A stretch of DNA of 64,000 nucleotides, taken from assembly GCA_964526565.1 (NCBI GenBank), contig CAZGMC010000007.1:1-64000 (forward strand). The letters run 5' to 3'. The stretch is from CAZGMC01 sp964526565 (GTDB lineage Bacteria > Pseudomonadota > Alphaproteobacteria > DSM-16000 > Inquilinaceae). Positions 46,947 to 55,487 of this stretch are shown in pieces. The notes beneath the pieces are model-generated. The model had not been told where the DNA came from and ran no database searches. It saw only the letters and a list, made by a program, of their open reading frames with translations. Each line of letters starts with the position of its first letter. Within the stretch, counting starts at the first letter, position 1. The position numbers and the translations under genes were made by a program.

Positions 46947-47342
46947 ATGATGTATCTGTGGATCGCCCTGGGCAGCGCACTGGGCGGCATGGGACGGTAT
47001 TGGGCCTCCGGCGCCGTCGCCGTGCTGGTCGGCGAGACGTTCCCGTGGGGCACGATCGTGGTGAACGTGGTCGGCTCGTTCGCCATCGGCCTGTTCGCCA
47101 CCGTGACCGGCCCCGACGGCCGCACCCTGGTCGCCCCCGAGACGCGCCAGTTCTTCATGCTGGGCGTGTGCGGCGGCTTCACCACCTTCTCTTCGTTCAG
47201 CCTGCAGACACTGAACCTGGCCCGCGACGGCGAATGGCTGCTGGCCGCGGGCAACATTCTGGTCTCCGTGGCGGCCTGCCTGATCGCCGTGGTCCTCGGC
47301 CTGTTCGCCGGCAATGCTCTGAACCAGATGCGCTGGAGTTAG
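46947..47342 (+). CDS. crcB: Fluoride exporter CrcB/Fluc
   Basis: A 131-aa four-helix membrane protein. Signatures: LGSALGGMGRYW, PWGTIVVNVVGSFAIG (the N in VVNVVGSF lines the pore), ETRQFFMLGVCGGFTTFSSF and SLQTLNLARDGEW. The TTFSSFS motif and the phenylalanine-box are intact. Works as a dual-topology dimer that expels fluoride. A fluoride riboswitch was looked for upstream and not seen. Confidence 0.95.
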   Translation: MMYLWIALGSALGGMGRYWASGAVAVLVGETFPWGTIVVNVVGSFAIGLFATVTGPDGRTLVAPETRQFFMLGVCGGFTTFSSFSLQTLNLARDGEWLLAAGNILVSVAACLIAVVLGLFAGNALNQMRWS

Positions 47343-47442
47343 CCGTTGCAGCGGCAGCCGCTGCGGGTGGCGCCGCCCGCCGGGAGACGCCCCCGAGCAG
47401 GCAGGGGACGCCCGCCGCGACAACAGTACCGAACGGCGTCCG

Positions 47443-47538
47443 TCAGCCCTTTGCCGTGCCTCGGCGCTTCGGGCCGCCCATGGCCGCTTCGCCATTGCGC
47501 GCGGCGGCGCGCTGGTCGTCGCTGGTGATCTCGCCCAT
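47443..47538 (-). CDS. Possible 31-aa protein
   Basis: ATG at 47536-47538 with GAGG eight bases upstream, reading MGEITSDDQRAAARNGEAAM then GGPKRRGTAKG. Hydrophilic with a basic tail. It begins 48 nt after the pncA stop and is in the same frame, so it could also be a readthrough extension. Only the ribosome-binding site supports it. Confidence 0.3.
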   Translation of the reverse strand: MGEITSDDQRAAARNGEAAMGGPKRRGTAKG

Positions 47539-47586
47539 GGCGGCCTCGTCGCCGGCCTGCTCAACCGCTGCGCCGGCCCGTGCGGA

Positions 47587-48156
47587 TCAGGCCTCGACCC
47601 GCGCCCCGGCGGCGGCCATCTCCTGGATCGCCTGCCTGCCGCCGTCCGCGGTGATCGGGCGGGTCGCCGCGTCGATCACGTGAACCTCGAAGCCGGCCAC
47701 GCGGGCGTCGAGCACCGTGGCGCGCACGCACACGTCCTGGGCGAGGCCGCCGACCCACAGCCGGCGGATGCCGTCGCGCTTGAGCTGCGTGGCCAGCCCG
47801 GTCTCGTCGAACACCGAGTTCTGGTCGTGGTCGAAGCGCGTGCCCTTGGTCACGCGGATGGCGGAGTCGGGCAGCCTGAGCTCCGGATGGTAGGCCGCGC
47901 CCTCGGTGTCCTGCACGCAGTGCGGCGGCCACGGCCCGCCCTGGTCCTGGAAGCTGACATGGTTGAGCGGGTGCCAGTCGCGCGAGGCATAGACCGCCAC
48001 GTGCTTCTGCACCGCCGCGGCGATCCAGTCGTTGAGCACGGGGATGACGGCGTCGCCCTCCGGCACCGGCAGCGCGCCGCCGGGACAGAAGTCGTTCTGC
48101 ACGTCGACGACGATCAGGGCGTCGCCCTGCTGCAGGGCCTGGTCGGGATTGGTCAT
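47587..48156 (-). CDS. pncA: Nicotinamidase PncA
   Basis: A 189-aa isochorismatase-fold enzyme converting nicotinamide to nicotinate. Catalytic Asp in LIVVDVQNDFCPGGAL, metal ligands in YASRDWHPLNHVSF, catalytic Lys in VTKGTRFDHDQNSVF, and the nucleophilic Cys in VGGLAQDVCVRATVLDA. AGGAGGAACC precedes the ATG. It lies 32 nt after pncB on the same strand, giving a two-gene nicotinate salvage operon. Confidence 0.95.
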   Translation of the reverse strand: MTNPDQALQQGDALIVVDVQNDFCPGGALPVPEGDAVIPVLNDWIAAAVQKHVAVYASRDWHPLNHVSFQDQGGPWPPHCVQDTEGAAYHPELRLPDSAIRVTKGTRFDHDQNSVFDETGLATQLKRDGIRRLWVGGLAQDVCVRATVLDARVAGFEVHVIDAATRPITADGGRQAIQEMAAAGARVEA

Positions 48157-48188
48157 GACGGTTCCTCCTGGAAGACGGGAATGGCGGG

Positions 48189-49556
48189 TCAGGCGGGCGC
48201 GGCTTCCACCCGGCGGCGGATCTCGTCCTGGTAGGACCTGAGCGCCGCACTGACCTCGACGGGATAGGGCGGATCGGCCGGCGTCAGGGCCTGCACCCGG
48301 TCCGGCAGCCGGGCGAGCTGCTCCTTGCAGTAGGCGCGGATGTCGTCCAGCGCCACGCGGCCGGCCGGCAGACGCTGGCCGCCGCGCATCACCGGCTGCA
48401 GCAGCGGCGTTCCGGCCACGTCCTCGTCGGCCCGGCCGATGGTGTCGCCGGCGAAGCGGCCGGCCTCCTCGCGGCGGAACACCTGCTTGTGCCCCGGCAG
48501 CACCGGCTTGCCCGTGGACAGCTTGAGCCGGCCCTGCCCGCCATAGGCGGACAGCTTGTAGGCGATGTCCAGGCTGGGCGCGTCCTCCGACACGCCCATC
48601 CTGGTGCCGACGCCGAACCCGTCGATCGGCGCGCCGTCGGCGATCAGGGCGGCGATGGCGTCCTCGTCCAGGCTGCCGCTGGCGAAGATCTGCATCTGGC
48701 CGAGCCCGGCCCCGTCGAGCATCGCCCGCGACTCCCTGGCAAGCCGGCCGAGGTCGCCCGAATCGAGGCGCACGGCGCGGACCTTGAAATCGTCGCCCAG
48801 CTCGTGCGCCAGGTCGATCACCTTCTGCACGCCGGCCAGCGTGTCGTAGGTGTCGACCAGCAGCACGGTGTTGGGATAGAGCGCGACGAAGGCGCGGAAG
48901 GCATCGACCTCGCGGTCCCAGGCCTGGATGAAGCTGTGCGCCATGGTGCCGGTCGCCGGCGTGCCGTAGACCTTGCTGGCCAGAACGTTGGACGACGCCG
49001 TCAGCCCGGCGATGTGGAAGGCCCGCGCCGCCTTCAGCGCCGCGTCGGTGCCATGCATGCGCCGCGGCCCGAAATCGACCACCGCGCGGCCCTGCGCCGC
49101 CGTCACCATGCGGGCGCCCTTGGACGCCAGGACCGTCTGCAGGTGGACCTGGTTCATGACGAAGGTCTCGGCGAGCTGGGCCTGGGCGATCGGCGCCGTC
49201 ACCTCCAGGATCGGCTCGTTGGCGAAGACCGGCGTGCCCTCGGGCACGGCGCGCACATCCCCGGTGAACCGGAAGTGCGCCAGCCAGCGCAGGAAACCGT
49301 CGTTGAACTGCCCCAGCGAGGCGAGGTGATCGATGGCTGCCCGGTCGAACCGTACCATTTCAAAGTAATCGAGCACGTCGTCCAGGCCGGCGGCGAGGAG
49401 GTAATTGCGCCGGTCGGGCAGCTTGCGCACGAACAGGCTGAACGTGGCCTCGCCGTCGAAACCCTGCTCGACATAAGCCTGCATCATGGTCAGTTCGTAC
49501 AGGTCGGTGAACAGGGCAACGTTTGTGCTGTCGACCCAGGACCCGGAAGATGTCAT
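48189..49556 (-). CDS. pncB: Nicotinate phosphoribosyltransferase PncB
   Basis: A 455-aa enzyme joining nicotinate to PRPP. Family blocks: STNVALFTDLYELTMMQAYV, VDFGPRRMHGTDAALKAARA, TASSNVLASKVYGTPATGTM, LLVDTYDTLAGVQKVIDLA, PIDGFGVGTRMGVSEDAPSL. GAGGACGA precedes the start. It is followed by pncA, so nicotinamide and nicotinate are both routed to NAD. Confidence 0.93.
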   Translation of the reverse strand: MTSSGSWVDSTNVALFTDLYELTMMQAYVEQGFDGEATFSLFVRKLPDRRNYLLAAGLDDVLDYFEMVRFDRAAIDHLASLGQFNDGFLRWLAHFRFTGDVRAVPEGTPVFANEPILEVTAPIAQAQLAETFVMNQVHLQTVLASKGARMVTAAQGRAVVDFGPRRMHGTDAALKAARAFHIAGLTASSNVLASKVYGTPATGTMAHSFIQAWDREVDAFRAFVALYPNTVLLVDTYDTLAGVQKVIDLAHELGDDFKVRAVRLDSGDLGRLARESRAMLDGAGLGQMQIFASGSLDEDAIAALIADGAPIDGFGVGTRMGVSEDAPSLDIAYKLSAYGGQGRLKLSTGKPVLPGHKQVFRREEAGRFAGDTIGRADEDVAGTPLLQPVMRGGQRLPAGRVALDDIRAYCKEQLARLPDRVQALTPADPPYPVEVSAALRSYQDEIRRRVEAAPA

Positions 49557-49829
49557 GTTCGTCCTCGCGCTGCTGGCCGGAGGGTGGTCGGTGGCGCTCC
49601 GGCAGTGGCCCCGCCGGCTACGGGCGTCGGCCGGAAAGCCTTCGCCGTCACCGGAGTGTGATCGGCACCGCCTGCCCGAACCGGCACGGCAGCACCATAT
49701 TCAAGTTAAACGCAAGGCGCCGGCACCGGTTTCCTGCCGACAGGAACGGCGCCAGCCGTGGCTGCGTTGATGATGCAACCTGGCGATCGGGCGCTCGCAT
49801 ACCCGCCGCCACAGCCGGAGGGTTCTGCG

Positions 49830-50045
49830 ATGTTCCATTCCGCTATTGTCAGGCGGCCGCGCGTCCTGTCGCTGTTCGCGGCCCTGGCCGGTGCCGTGGT
49901 CCTGATCGGATGCGAGACCGCCAGCCAGCCGTTCAGCCGGCCAGACGTCGTCATCGCGCCGCCGCCGACCGATCTCGGCAATGCCACCGACGAACCGTAC
50001 TTCACACCGACCCAGCCCGGCCCCACGGTCCACTATTATCCGTAG
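49830..50045 (+). CDS. Small lipoprotein, 71 aa
   Basis: N-terminal signal (RRPRVLSLFAALAGAVVLIG) with a lipobox at LIGC (Cys about residue 28), then a Pro-rich mature part of about 45 residues (CETASQPFSRPDVVIAPPPT) ending TVHYYP. It starts after a GGAGG at 49817. No family recognised; probably an outer-membrane-anchored peptide. Divergent from pncB. Confidence 0.6.
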   Translation: MFHSAIVRRPRVLSLFAALAGAVVLIGCETASQPFSRPDVVIAPPPTDLGNATDEPYFTPTQPGPTVHYYP

Positions 50046-50196
50046 GGGCGGACGGCTCGCGCCGGTGACGCATTGTCGCCGTCGCAGGTACGCTCCAGCG
50101 GCATGCGGCCGCCTTTGGAGACGGCGGAACTCGTCAGGCTGAGGCTCATGACCGGACTTCTCCCTTCCGGATGGACTGCGACGTGACCGGGCCGCG

Positions 50197-51117
50197 ATGT
50201 TCGACATAACCTTTCTCGGCACCGCCGCCGGCGTGCCCGGCCCGGATCGCGGCCTGCCCGCGGTGCTGGTCGAGCATGGCCGGCACCGGTTCCTGGTCGA
50301 CTGCGGCGAAGGCACGCAGCGGCAGATGATGCGCTGCGGAATGGGCCTGCGCCGCATCGACACGGTGCTGCTGACCCACGGCCATGTCGACCACCTGCTG
50401 GGCCTGGGCGGGCTGGCCGCCACGGCGGCGCTGTGGCGCACGACGCCCGCCATCCGGATCCTGGCTGGCGCCGAAGCCCTGCGCACCGCGCGCACCCTGC
50501 TGTGCGGCGTGATCTGGCCCGGCGGCCGGCCGCCGATCGAGCTGGACTTCGTCGAGCTGCAGCCCGGCCAGGTGTTCGCCGGTCGTGAGCTCACCGTTAC
50601 CGCCTTTCCGGTGCGCCACCGCGCCGCCGACTGCTTCGGTTTCCGCTTCGACGAACCGGCGCGCCGGCCGATGCTGACCGACCGGCTGGAAGCGCTGGGC
50701 GTGCCGCACGGACCGCAGCGGGCCCAACTCGCCGCCGGCACGCCGGTCACCCTGCCCGACGGCCGGCGCGTCGAGCCCGACGACGTGCTGGGGCCGCCAC
50801 GACCCGGCAGCAGCGTGTCGATCGTCGGCGACACGGAAAGCGTGGACGACCTGGTGCCGCACGTGCACGGCAGCGACGTGCTGGTCATCGAGGCGACCTT
50901 CGTGAGCGCCGACGCCGACAAGGCGCGCGCCCGCAGCCACCTGACGGTGGCCGACGCCACGCGGCTGGCCGCCGCGGCCGAGATCGGCACGCTGTGGCTC
51001 ACCCACCTGTCCAGCCGCTATCAGGCTGCAACCATTGAGGCCGAGGCCCGCGAGCTGTTCCCGCGCAGCCGCGCCGCCCGCGACTTCGACCATGTCCGGG
51101 TCCCGGCCGAGCCCTGA
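50197..51117 (+). CDS. rnz: Ribonuclease Z / metallo-beta-lactamase-fold tRNA 3' nuclease
   Basis: A 306-aa cytoplasmic enzyme. N-terminus DITFLGTAAGVPGPDRG, then LVDCGEGTQRQMM (typical of RNase Z). The HxHxDH zinc motif is LTHGHVDHLLGLGGL. Further ligands: FPVRHRAADCFGF, SIVGDTESVDD, EATFV and ARSHLTVADA with LTHLSSRY. All RNase Z metal ligands are present. It processes tRNA 3' trailers. It stands alone, separated from the lipoprotein gene by 151 bp. Confidence 0.92.
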   Translation: MFDITFLGTAAGVPGPDRGLPAVLVEHGRHRFLVDCGEGTQRQMMRCGMGLRRIDTVLLTHGHVDHLLGLGGLAATAALWRTTPAIRILAGAEALRTARTLLCGVIWPGGRPPIELDFVELQPGQVFAGRELTVTAFPVRHRAADCFGFRFDEPARRPMLTDRLEALGVPHGPQRAQLAAGTPVTLPDGRRVEPDDVLGPPRPGSSVSIVGDTESVDDLVPHVHGSDVLVIEATFVSADADKARARSHLTVADATRLAAAAEIGTLWLTHLSSRYQAATIEAEARELFPRSRAARDFDHVRVPAEP

Positions 51118-51129
51118 CTGGCCCCGCCG

Positions 51130-51238
51130 TCGCCGTCGGCTGCCAGGGGACCCCGCTGCCCTCGTGGTTGTAGAACCGGCCGCAGTCCTCGGGCGTCGTC
51201 CGCTCGATCAGCCGGCGCAGGGCGGCTCCTCGGCCTCC
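51130..51238 (-). pseudogene. Possible IS630-type transposase C-terminal remnant
   Basis: The minus strand reads ALRRLIERTTPEDCGRFYNH then EGSGVPW, resembling the C-terminal LI..FTP.EC.NYF..AGY pattern of IS630 transposases. It has no start codon of its own and no upstream transposase sequence. It lies just 3' of rnz and overlaps nothing else. Confidence 0.3.
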
Positions 51239-51239
51239 G

Positions 51240-51584
51240 TCAGCCTTCGTCGCGGCCGTGCACCTGCGCCGGCGGCGCGGTCGCCTCGACCGCGGTGAAC
51301 ATCTCCAGGATCGTGTAGCTGTGCTCGGCGCCGCGCGGGACCAGCCACGAGTCGCCCGGCTCCAGGAAGACCGTCTGACCCTCCAGCGTCAGCCGGGCGC
51401 GGCCGGCGATGACGAACCCGACGGTCTCGTAGTCGCGCCGGGTCGGTTCCTTCTCGCCTGGCTCCTCGTTGTTCCAGAGCCGCATGGCCACCGACTTGCC
51501 GGAGACCAGATAGGTCTGGCCCATGGCGCCGCGCGGTGAGTGCGTCGCGGACACCTTCTTCACGGTCGTATCGGCCTCGGCCAT
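51240..51584 (-). CDS. Cupin-domain protein
   Basis: A 114-aa single-domain cupin. Core: GFVIAGRARLTLEGQTVFLE, PGDSWLVPRGAEHSYTILE. The His/Glu ligand set is incomplete at the first motif (the expected H.H is absent before DYETVGFVIAG) but the second motif's His is present in GAEHSY. Such proteins are often metal-bound sensors or stabilisers. Start MAEADTTVKKV chosen; the frame remains open 24 codons upstream in Arg-rich sequence. Function unknown. Confidence 0.75.
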   Translation of the reverse strand: MAEADTTVKKVSATHSPRGAMGQTYLVSGKSVAMRLWNNEEPGEKEPTRRDYETVGFVIAGRARLTLEGQTVFLEPGDSWLVPRGAEHSYTILEMFTAVEATAPPAQVHGRDEG

Positions 51585-52010
51585 GGTGCGTACCCCCTGC
51601 GCATGTCGGCGCCGCGCGGCGGGCCCGGCCGGCCGCCGCACGCACCATCCTGACACTTCATCCAGGCAAGCAACGCGATCGGCGGCCCGGCTGTTCCAGG
51701 GCCGCTCCAGGACCGCCAGGGCACGCAGGTTTTCCCCGCGCTCCGGCCGCCTGCACCGGAACCGGTCGGGCCGCAGCCACGTTGTTGTTGGTCAAGCACA
51801 GACGCGCCCATGTGCCTCGGATGGACATCATGCCCGCCGGCGGCAGGGCGGCAGGAGGGTGGGATGCCCGTTTTCGTGATGGCGACCCGTCTCGCGCCAA
51901 GGCGCGCTGCGCTCGCCGCAACGGACAATGTCCGCGCCCTGCCGCCGGGCGAGACCTGACGCCGCGGCCCCGGCGCCGCGACGGGAAACAGCGAAAGGGA
52001 GTGAGACACC
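51585..52010. other. Intergenic region, no gene seen
   Basis: About 425 bp between divergent genes. An in-frame open stretch exists on both strands but shows no protein-like character. GGGAGTGAG at 51997-52005 is the ribosome-binding site of the next gene. Confidence 0.3.
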
Positions 52011-52451
52011 ATGAAGGTGCGCGACATCATGACCGCCGACGTGCATATGGTCGCCCCCGACATGCCGCTGAAGGATGCCGCCGCGATCATGCGCGACCGC
52101 AACACCGGATTCCTGCCGGTGGGCGATGCCGCCCAGGTATCGGGCACGCTCACCGACCGCGACATCGCGATCCGCTCGACCGCCGCCGGGCAGAAGCCGG
52201 ATACGGCCACCGTGCGCGACGCCATGAGCGACAAGGTCGTCTGCTGCAAGGAAGACGACCAGGTCGAGATGGCCACCGATCTCATGGCCCGCCATCAGGT
52301 CCGGCGGCTGTGCGTGCTGAACGCCGAGGGCCGGCTGGTCGGCGTGGTCTCGCTCGGCGATGTCGCCAGGCGCACCCGCGACCTGATGCACACCGGCCAG
52401 GCCGTCACCGGCATCTCGCGCAAGGCCGCGGCGGCGGCCAGCGCCGCCTGA
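52011..52451 (+). CDS. CBS-pair domain protein
   Basis: A 146-aa protein: CBS1 (MKVRDIMTADVHMVAPDMPL to VSGTLTDRDIAIRSTAAGQK) and CBS2 (VRDAMSDKVVCCKEDDQVEM to LVGVVSLGDVARRTRDLM). This TLTDRDI...VSLGD type is common as a stress-linked stand-alone protein in alphaproteobacteria. Cys pairs (VVCCKED) occur in CBS2. The Ala-rich C-terminus and stop lie in a 31-bp tandem repeat. Strong ribosome-binding site. Confidence 0.88.
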   Translation: MKVRDIMTADVHMVAPDMPLKDAAAIMRDRNTGFLPVGDAAQVSGTLTDRDIAIRSTAAGQKPDTATVRDAMSDKVVCCKEDDQVEMATDLMARHQVRRLCVLNAEGRLVGVVSLGDVARRTRDLMHTGQAVTGISRKAAAAASAA

Positions 52452-52512
52452 CGTCGGAGCAGCGGCGGCCAGCGCCGCCTGACGTCGGAGCAGCGGCGGC
52501 CAGCGCCGCCTG
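52431..52512. repeat. 31-bp tandem repeat spanning the CBS gene stop
   Basis: The unit GCGGCGGCCAGCGCCGCCTG followed by ACGTCGGAGCA occurs at 52431-52461 and 52462-52492, with a 20-bp partial copy at 52493-52512. The TGA stop is in the first copy; later copies repeat the coding tail downstream of the stop. Confidence 0.9.
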
Positions 52513-52596
52513 GGGCCGGGTTCGTGCGGCGGCGCCGCTCCGGGGGCCGCCGCCGGACCACCGGCCGACTGTCCCGCAAGTCGAAGGACGAACATC

Positions 52597-53037
52597 ATGG
52601 CAGGAGACGAGAAGACGCCGAAAGTCGATGCGCCCACGCGCCGCAACGGCGATGTCGACGAGGCCATCGACGAAACGTTCCCGGCGAGCGATCCGCCGTC
52701 GTATACCGCCACCACCGGCATTGGCCACAGCGAACCGCCGGCGACGCCCTGGCGCGGGGGCGAAGCCGCGCCCCGGCGCGGGGGCGAAGCGGACGCACCT
52801 GAGCGGCGCAAGGCGACGGAAAAGGGTGAGCTGCGCGACGCCATCGATTCCGGCAAGACCGGCGACAAGGTCCCGGCGCGCGACCCGGCTGCCGCGCCGC
52901 TTCACACGGACGCCGAGGCCGCCGGCACGCCGACCCCGCGGCGGCCACTGGAGCAGCAGCAGAAGGAGCAGGAAGAGGCCGCGAAGAAGACCGGCCAGGC
53001 GCCCGGCGTGGCGCCGACGGGGACGCCGGTCGATTGA
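52597..53037 (+). CDS. Acidic/low-complexity protein with an ETFPASDPPS motif
   Basis: A 146-aa hydrophilic, probably disordered protein. The N-terminal block NGDVDEAIDETFPASDPPSY holds a motif (DEAIDETFPASDPP) that I recall from many small uncharacterised alphaproteobacterial proteins. The middle repeats GRGGEA (WRGGEAAPRRGGEADAPE; 18-bp DNA repeat near 52755-52790). The tail is Gln/Glu/Lys-rich. Starts 145 nt after the CBS gene, with AAGGACGA upstream, possibly in the same operon. Confidence 0.6.
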   Translation: MAGDEKTPKVDAPTRRNGDVDEAIDETFPASDPPSYTATTGIGHSEPPATPWRGGEAAPRRGGEADAPERRKATEKGELRDAIDSGKTGDKVPARDPAAAPLHTDAEAAGTPTPRRPLEQQQKEQEEAAKKTGQAPGVAPTGTPVD

Positions 53038-53070
53038 GGCAATGGCGGCGGCAGCCGCCGGCCGGACGAC

Positions 53071-53835
53071 CTAAGGATCCAGTCCGACCCGCCGCCGGAA
53101 CTCCGGATCGCGGATGTCCACCTCGCGCCCGTCCAGGTCGAGGGCGGCGGTGCCGCACAACCAAACGATGGCGCGCGCCGGTTCATCCACAGGCAGCAGC
53201 GATTCTCGAGGCAGCCGGCTCACTTCACTCATGCCCGCGGCGCGGATGCGCACCTGCATTTCGGTGTCGACAACGCCGGGACGGAAGCCGACCACGCGGA
53301 TGCCGGTGCCGCCCAGCTCCAGCGCCAGGCAGCGCGTCAGCATGGCCAGCCCGGCCTTGGCGGCGCAATAGGCGCTCCATCCCTCCAGGGGCCGGTGAGC
53401 GGCCCCGCTGGAGACGTTGACAATGACCCCGGGGCCGCCCTCGCGCAGCGGATCGACCGCGGCGCGCACCACGTTGAACGGCCCGACCAGGTTGACCTGG
53501 ACGTTGCGAGCCCAGGCTTCCGGGTCGGCATCGACCAGATAGCTGATGGGGTCGATCACGCCGGCATTGTTGACCACGCCGTCGAGCCGCCCGAGCCGCC
53601 CGACCACGTGCCCCACGGTGGCCTCGACCGCCTTGAAGTCGGCGACGTCGCAAGCCGCCGCCATGGCCCGGCCGCCGGCCTTGCGGATGGCCGCCGCCTC
53701 ACGCTCGCAGGCGGTCCCGTTGCGCGCGACCAGCGCCACGGCCGCACCCGCCGCCGCCAGGGCCCGTGCCGCCGCGGCGCCGATGCCGCGGCTGGCCCCG
53801 GTGACCAGGAACGCCCTGCCGTCCAGCTCACTCAT
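53071..53835 (-). CDS. Short-chain dehydrogenase/reductase
   Basis: A 254-aa classical SDR. Cofactor loop LVTGASRGIGAAAARAL, NNAG (VVNNAGVIDPISYL), catalytic Ser in VNVSSGAAHRPLEG, and Tyr-Lys in WSAYCAAKAGLAM. The sequence SRG after GA suggests NADP(H) preference. Start ATG overlaps the stop of the decarboxylase gene by four bases (ATGA on the minus strand), so both are co-translated. Substrate unknown; a polyamine- or amino-alcohol-related step is possible from context only. Confidence 0.85.
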   Translation of the reverse strand: MSELDGRAFLVTGASRGIGAAAARALAAAGAAVALVARNGTACEREAAAIRKAGGRAMAAACDVADFKAVEATVGHVVGRLGRLDGVVNNAGVIDPISYLVDADPEAWARNVQVNLVGPFNVVRAAVDPLREGGPGVIVNVSSGAAHRPLEGWSAYCAAKAGLAMLTRCLALELGGTGIRVVGFRPGVVDTEMQVRIRAAGMSEVSRLPRESLLPVDEPARAIVWLCGTAALDLDGREVDIRDPEFRRRVGLDP

Positions 53836-55040
53836 GCCGCCGCCTTCTCCACCACATCGAGGTCCGAAGCCATCGCCGGGTCGACCGGATCGTTCGCCTG
53901 GGGCCGGAACGCGACATCGCGCACAGTCACGGTCTGGTTCAGATAGAAACCGTTGAAGCGGGTGCGCAGCACGTGGGCATAGGCCCCGACCTGGCCGATC
54001 TCGATCCAGTCGCCCTCGCCCACGTCCTCCGGCAGCCACACCGGCTCGGGCAGGCTGTCGGCGGCATCGCAGGTCGGGCCGAACAGGCGGAACCCCGTGC
54101 GCCGCGGGCTCGCCGTGCGGCCCGGCCGGACCAGCCTCATGGGATAACGCACGCCCTGGTACTTCATGTCGTTCAGGCTGCCATAAACGCCGTCGTTGAG
54201 ATACAGCGCATCGCCGCGGCGCAGCTCCACGCGGACGACGACAGAGCAGCCTTCGGCCACCAGCGCCCGCCCCGGCTCACACGCCAGCCGGCAGCCGCCA
54301 GGCAGAGCCAGACCCGCCACCGCCTCGTCGATGGCCGCCATATACGCCGCCAGCGGCGGCGGGTCGACCCCGACATAGGCGGCCGGAAAACCGCCGCCAA
54401 GGTCGAGCACGTCGGGTTCAACCCCGGCCAGGGCCAGCACCCGACCGGCGATCGCAATGGCTCGCCGGAACGCGGCCGGATCCAGGCACTGGGAGCCGAC
54501 ATGGAAGGTCAGCCCGAGGCGCCGCCCCGGCGCCGCCGCCGCGCGCAGCAGGTCCGCCGCCTCCTCCGGCGAGGCGCCGAACTTGCCGCCCAGCGGGTGA
54601 CACGCGCCCGTCTGGGGCACGTCCAGGCGCACCACGACCGTCAAATCGCGGCCGCCGCCGGTGGCGGCCTCCAGCTTGGCCAGCTCGTCGGCATGGTCGA
54701 GGGCGAAGGTGCGCACGCCGTAGTCGTGATAGGCCTGGGCGATGGCGCGGCGGCTCTTGACCGGGTGCATGAAGGCGCAGTCCGGGTTCGTGAACCGGTC
54801 ATGCAGCGCCGCGACCTCGTGCAGCGAGGCGACCTCGAAGCGGCGCACGCCGCCGTCGTACAGCGCCTGCAGCACGCGCGGCTCGTCGTTGCACTTGACG
54901 GCGTACAGCACGTCGCCGGGAAAGGCGGCGACGAAGCGCCGCGCGGTGTCGCGCAGCACGTGGGGACGCAGGCAGTAGACCGGCACGTCAGGCTCAAGCG
55001 CCGCGACCATGGCCGCGGCAGAGTCAAAGCTGTGGGTCAC
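53832..55040 (-). CDS. Ornithine/lysine-type PLP decarboxylase (fold III)
   Basis: A 402-aa alanine-racemase-fold decarboxylase. PLP-Lys in LYAVKCNDEPRVL (about residue 48), phosphate-binding GGG in DLGGGFPA, EPGRALVAEG, and the active-site Cys in LFGPTCDAADSL with its Asp, as in eukaryote-type ornithine decarboxylase. The HVGSQC motif is present. Lacks antizyme-like regions. Likely makes putrescine (or cadaverine); which substrate is not certain. A 47-aa ORF with a strong ribosome-binding site lies upstream on the same strand. Confidence 0.9.
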   Translation of the reverse strand: MTHSFDSAAAMVAALEPDVPVYCLRPHVLRDTARRFVAAFPGDVLYAVKCNDEPRVLQALYDGGVRRFEVASLHEVAALHDRFTNPDCAFMHPVKSRRAIAQAYHDYGVRTFALDHADELAKLEAATGGGRDLTVVVRLDVPQTGACHPLGGKFGASPEEAADLLRAAAAPGRRLGLTFHVGSQCLDPAAFRRAIAIAGRVLALAGVEPDVLDLGGGFPAAYVGVDPPPLAAYMAAIDEAVAGLALPGGCRLACEPGRALVAEGCSVVVRVELRRGDALYLNDGVYGSLNDMKYQGVRYPMRLVRPGRTASPRRTGFRLFGPTCDAADSLPEPVWLPEDVGEGDWIEIGQVGAYAHVLRTRFNGFYLNQTVTVRDVAFRPQANDPVDPAMASDLDVVEKAAA

Positions 55041-55153
55041 GCCGAAAACCCTCCCGTGGCAGCAGCCGCGCGACCCCTCGGAGCGCCCGGCGCTGCCGGA
55101 TCATGGAAACGAAAGCGATGGGAGTGGGTGGGTTGCCGCCGCGGCGGCGACGC
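55041..55153. other. Spacer between the 47-aa ORF and the decarboxylase
   Basis: Contains the self-complementary GCCGCCGCGGCGGC (near 55135-55148), which could form a hairpin between the small ORF and the decarboxylase gene, as in a leader-attenuator arrangement. Confidence 0.4.
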
Positions 55154-55297
55154 TTATGGCACGACCTGGAAGGCGCCGCGCAACAGACGTGACAGGTAAT
55201 GAGTGGCAGCATCGGGCGCCACCGGCGAGAAGGCCGGTGCACGGTGCGATTCGACGCCGCGAAGCCGAGCGAAGCCCGCCCGCAGTCCGTACGTCAT
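55154..55297 (-). CDS. 47-aa ORF upstream of the decarboxylase
   Basis: The ATG at 55295-55297 has GAAGGAGGATT upstream, the best ribosome-binding site in this stretch. The ORF reads MTYGLRAGFARLRGVESHRA, PAFSPVAPDAATHYLSRLLR, GAFQVVP and ends with TAA. It is basic and partly amphipathic. The size and spacing (113 nt before the decarboxylase start, with a hairpin between) allow either a leader peptide or a small protein. No family recognised. Confidence 0.5.
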   Translation of the reverse strand: MTYGLRAGFARLRGVESHRAPAFSPVAPDAATHYLSRLLRGAFQVVP

Positions 55298-55487
55298 CGC
55301 GCCAATCCTCCTTCAGACTGAGCTGCCGGGGCCAAACATGAACCGTCCAAGTTAGGCATCTGAAATCCGAATACAAGGGTAAATCCCTGCTGCGCCACGG
55401 CAAGGCGCTCAGGTTGACGCGGTGTGAGCAAGACGAGCGGCCGCTTCTGCTGGCCGCCGTCCGCCGTCCGCCGTCCGCCACGGATTC
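55298..55487. other. Intergenic region upstream of the 47-aa ORF
   Basis: Holds presumed promoters for the 47-aa ORF and decarboxylase. A CCGTCCG repeat (55458-55478) abuts the tandem array to its right. No gene seen. Confidence 0.3.
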
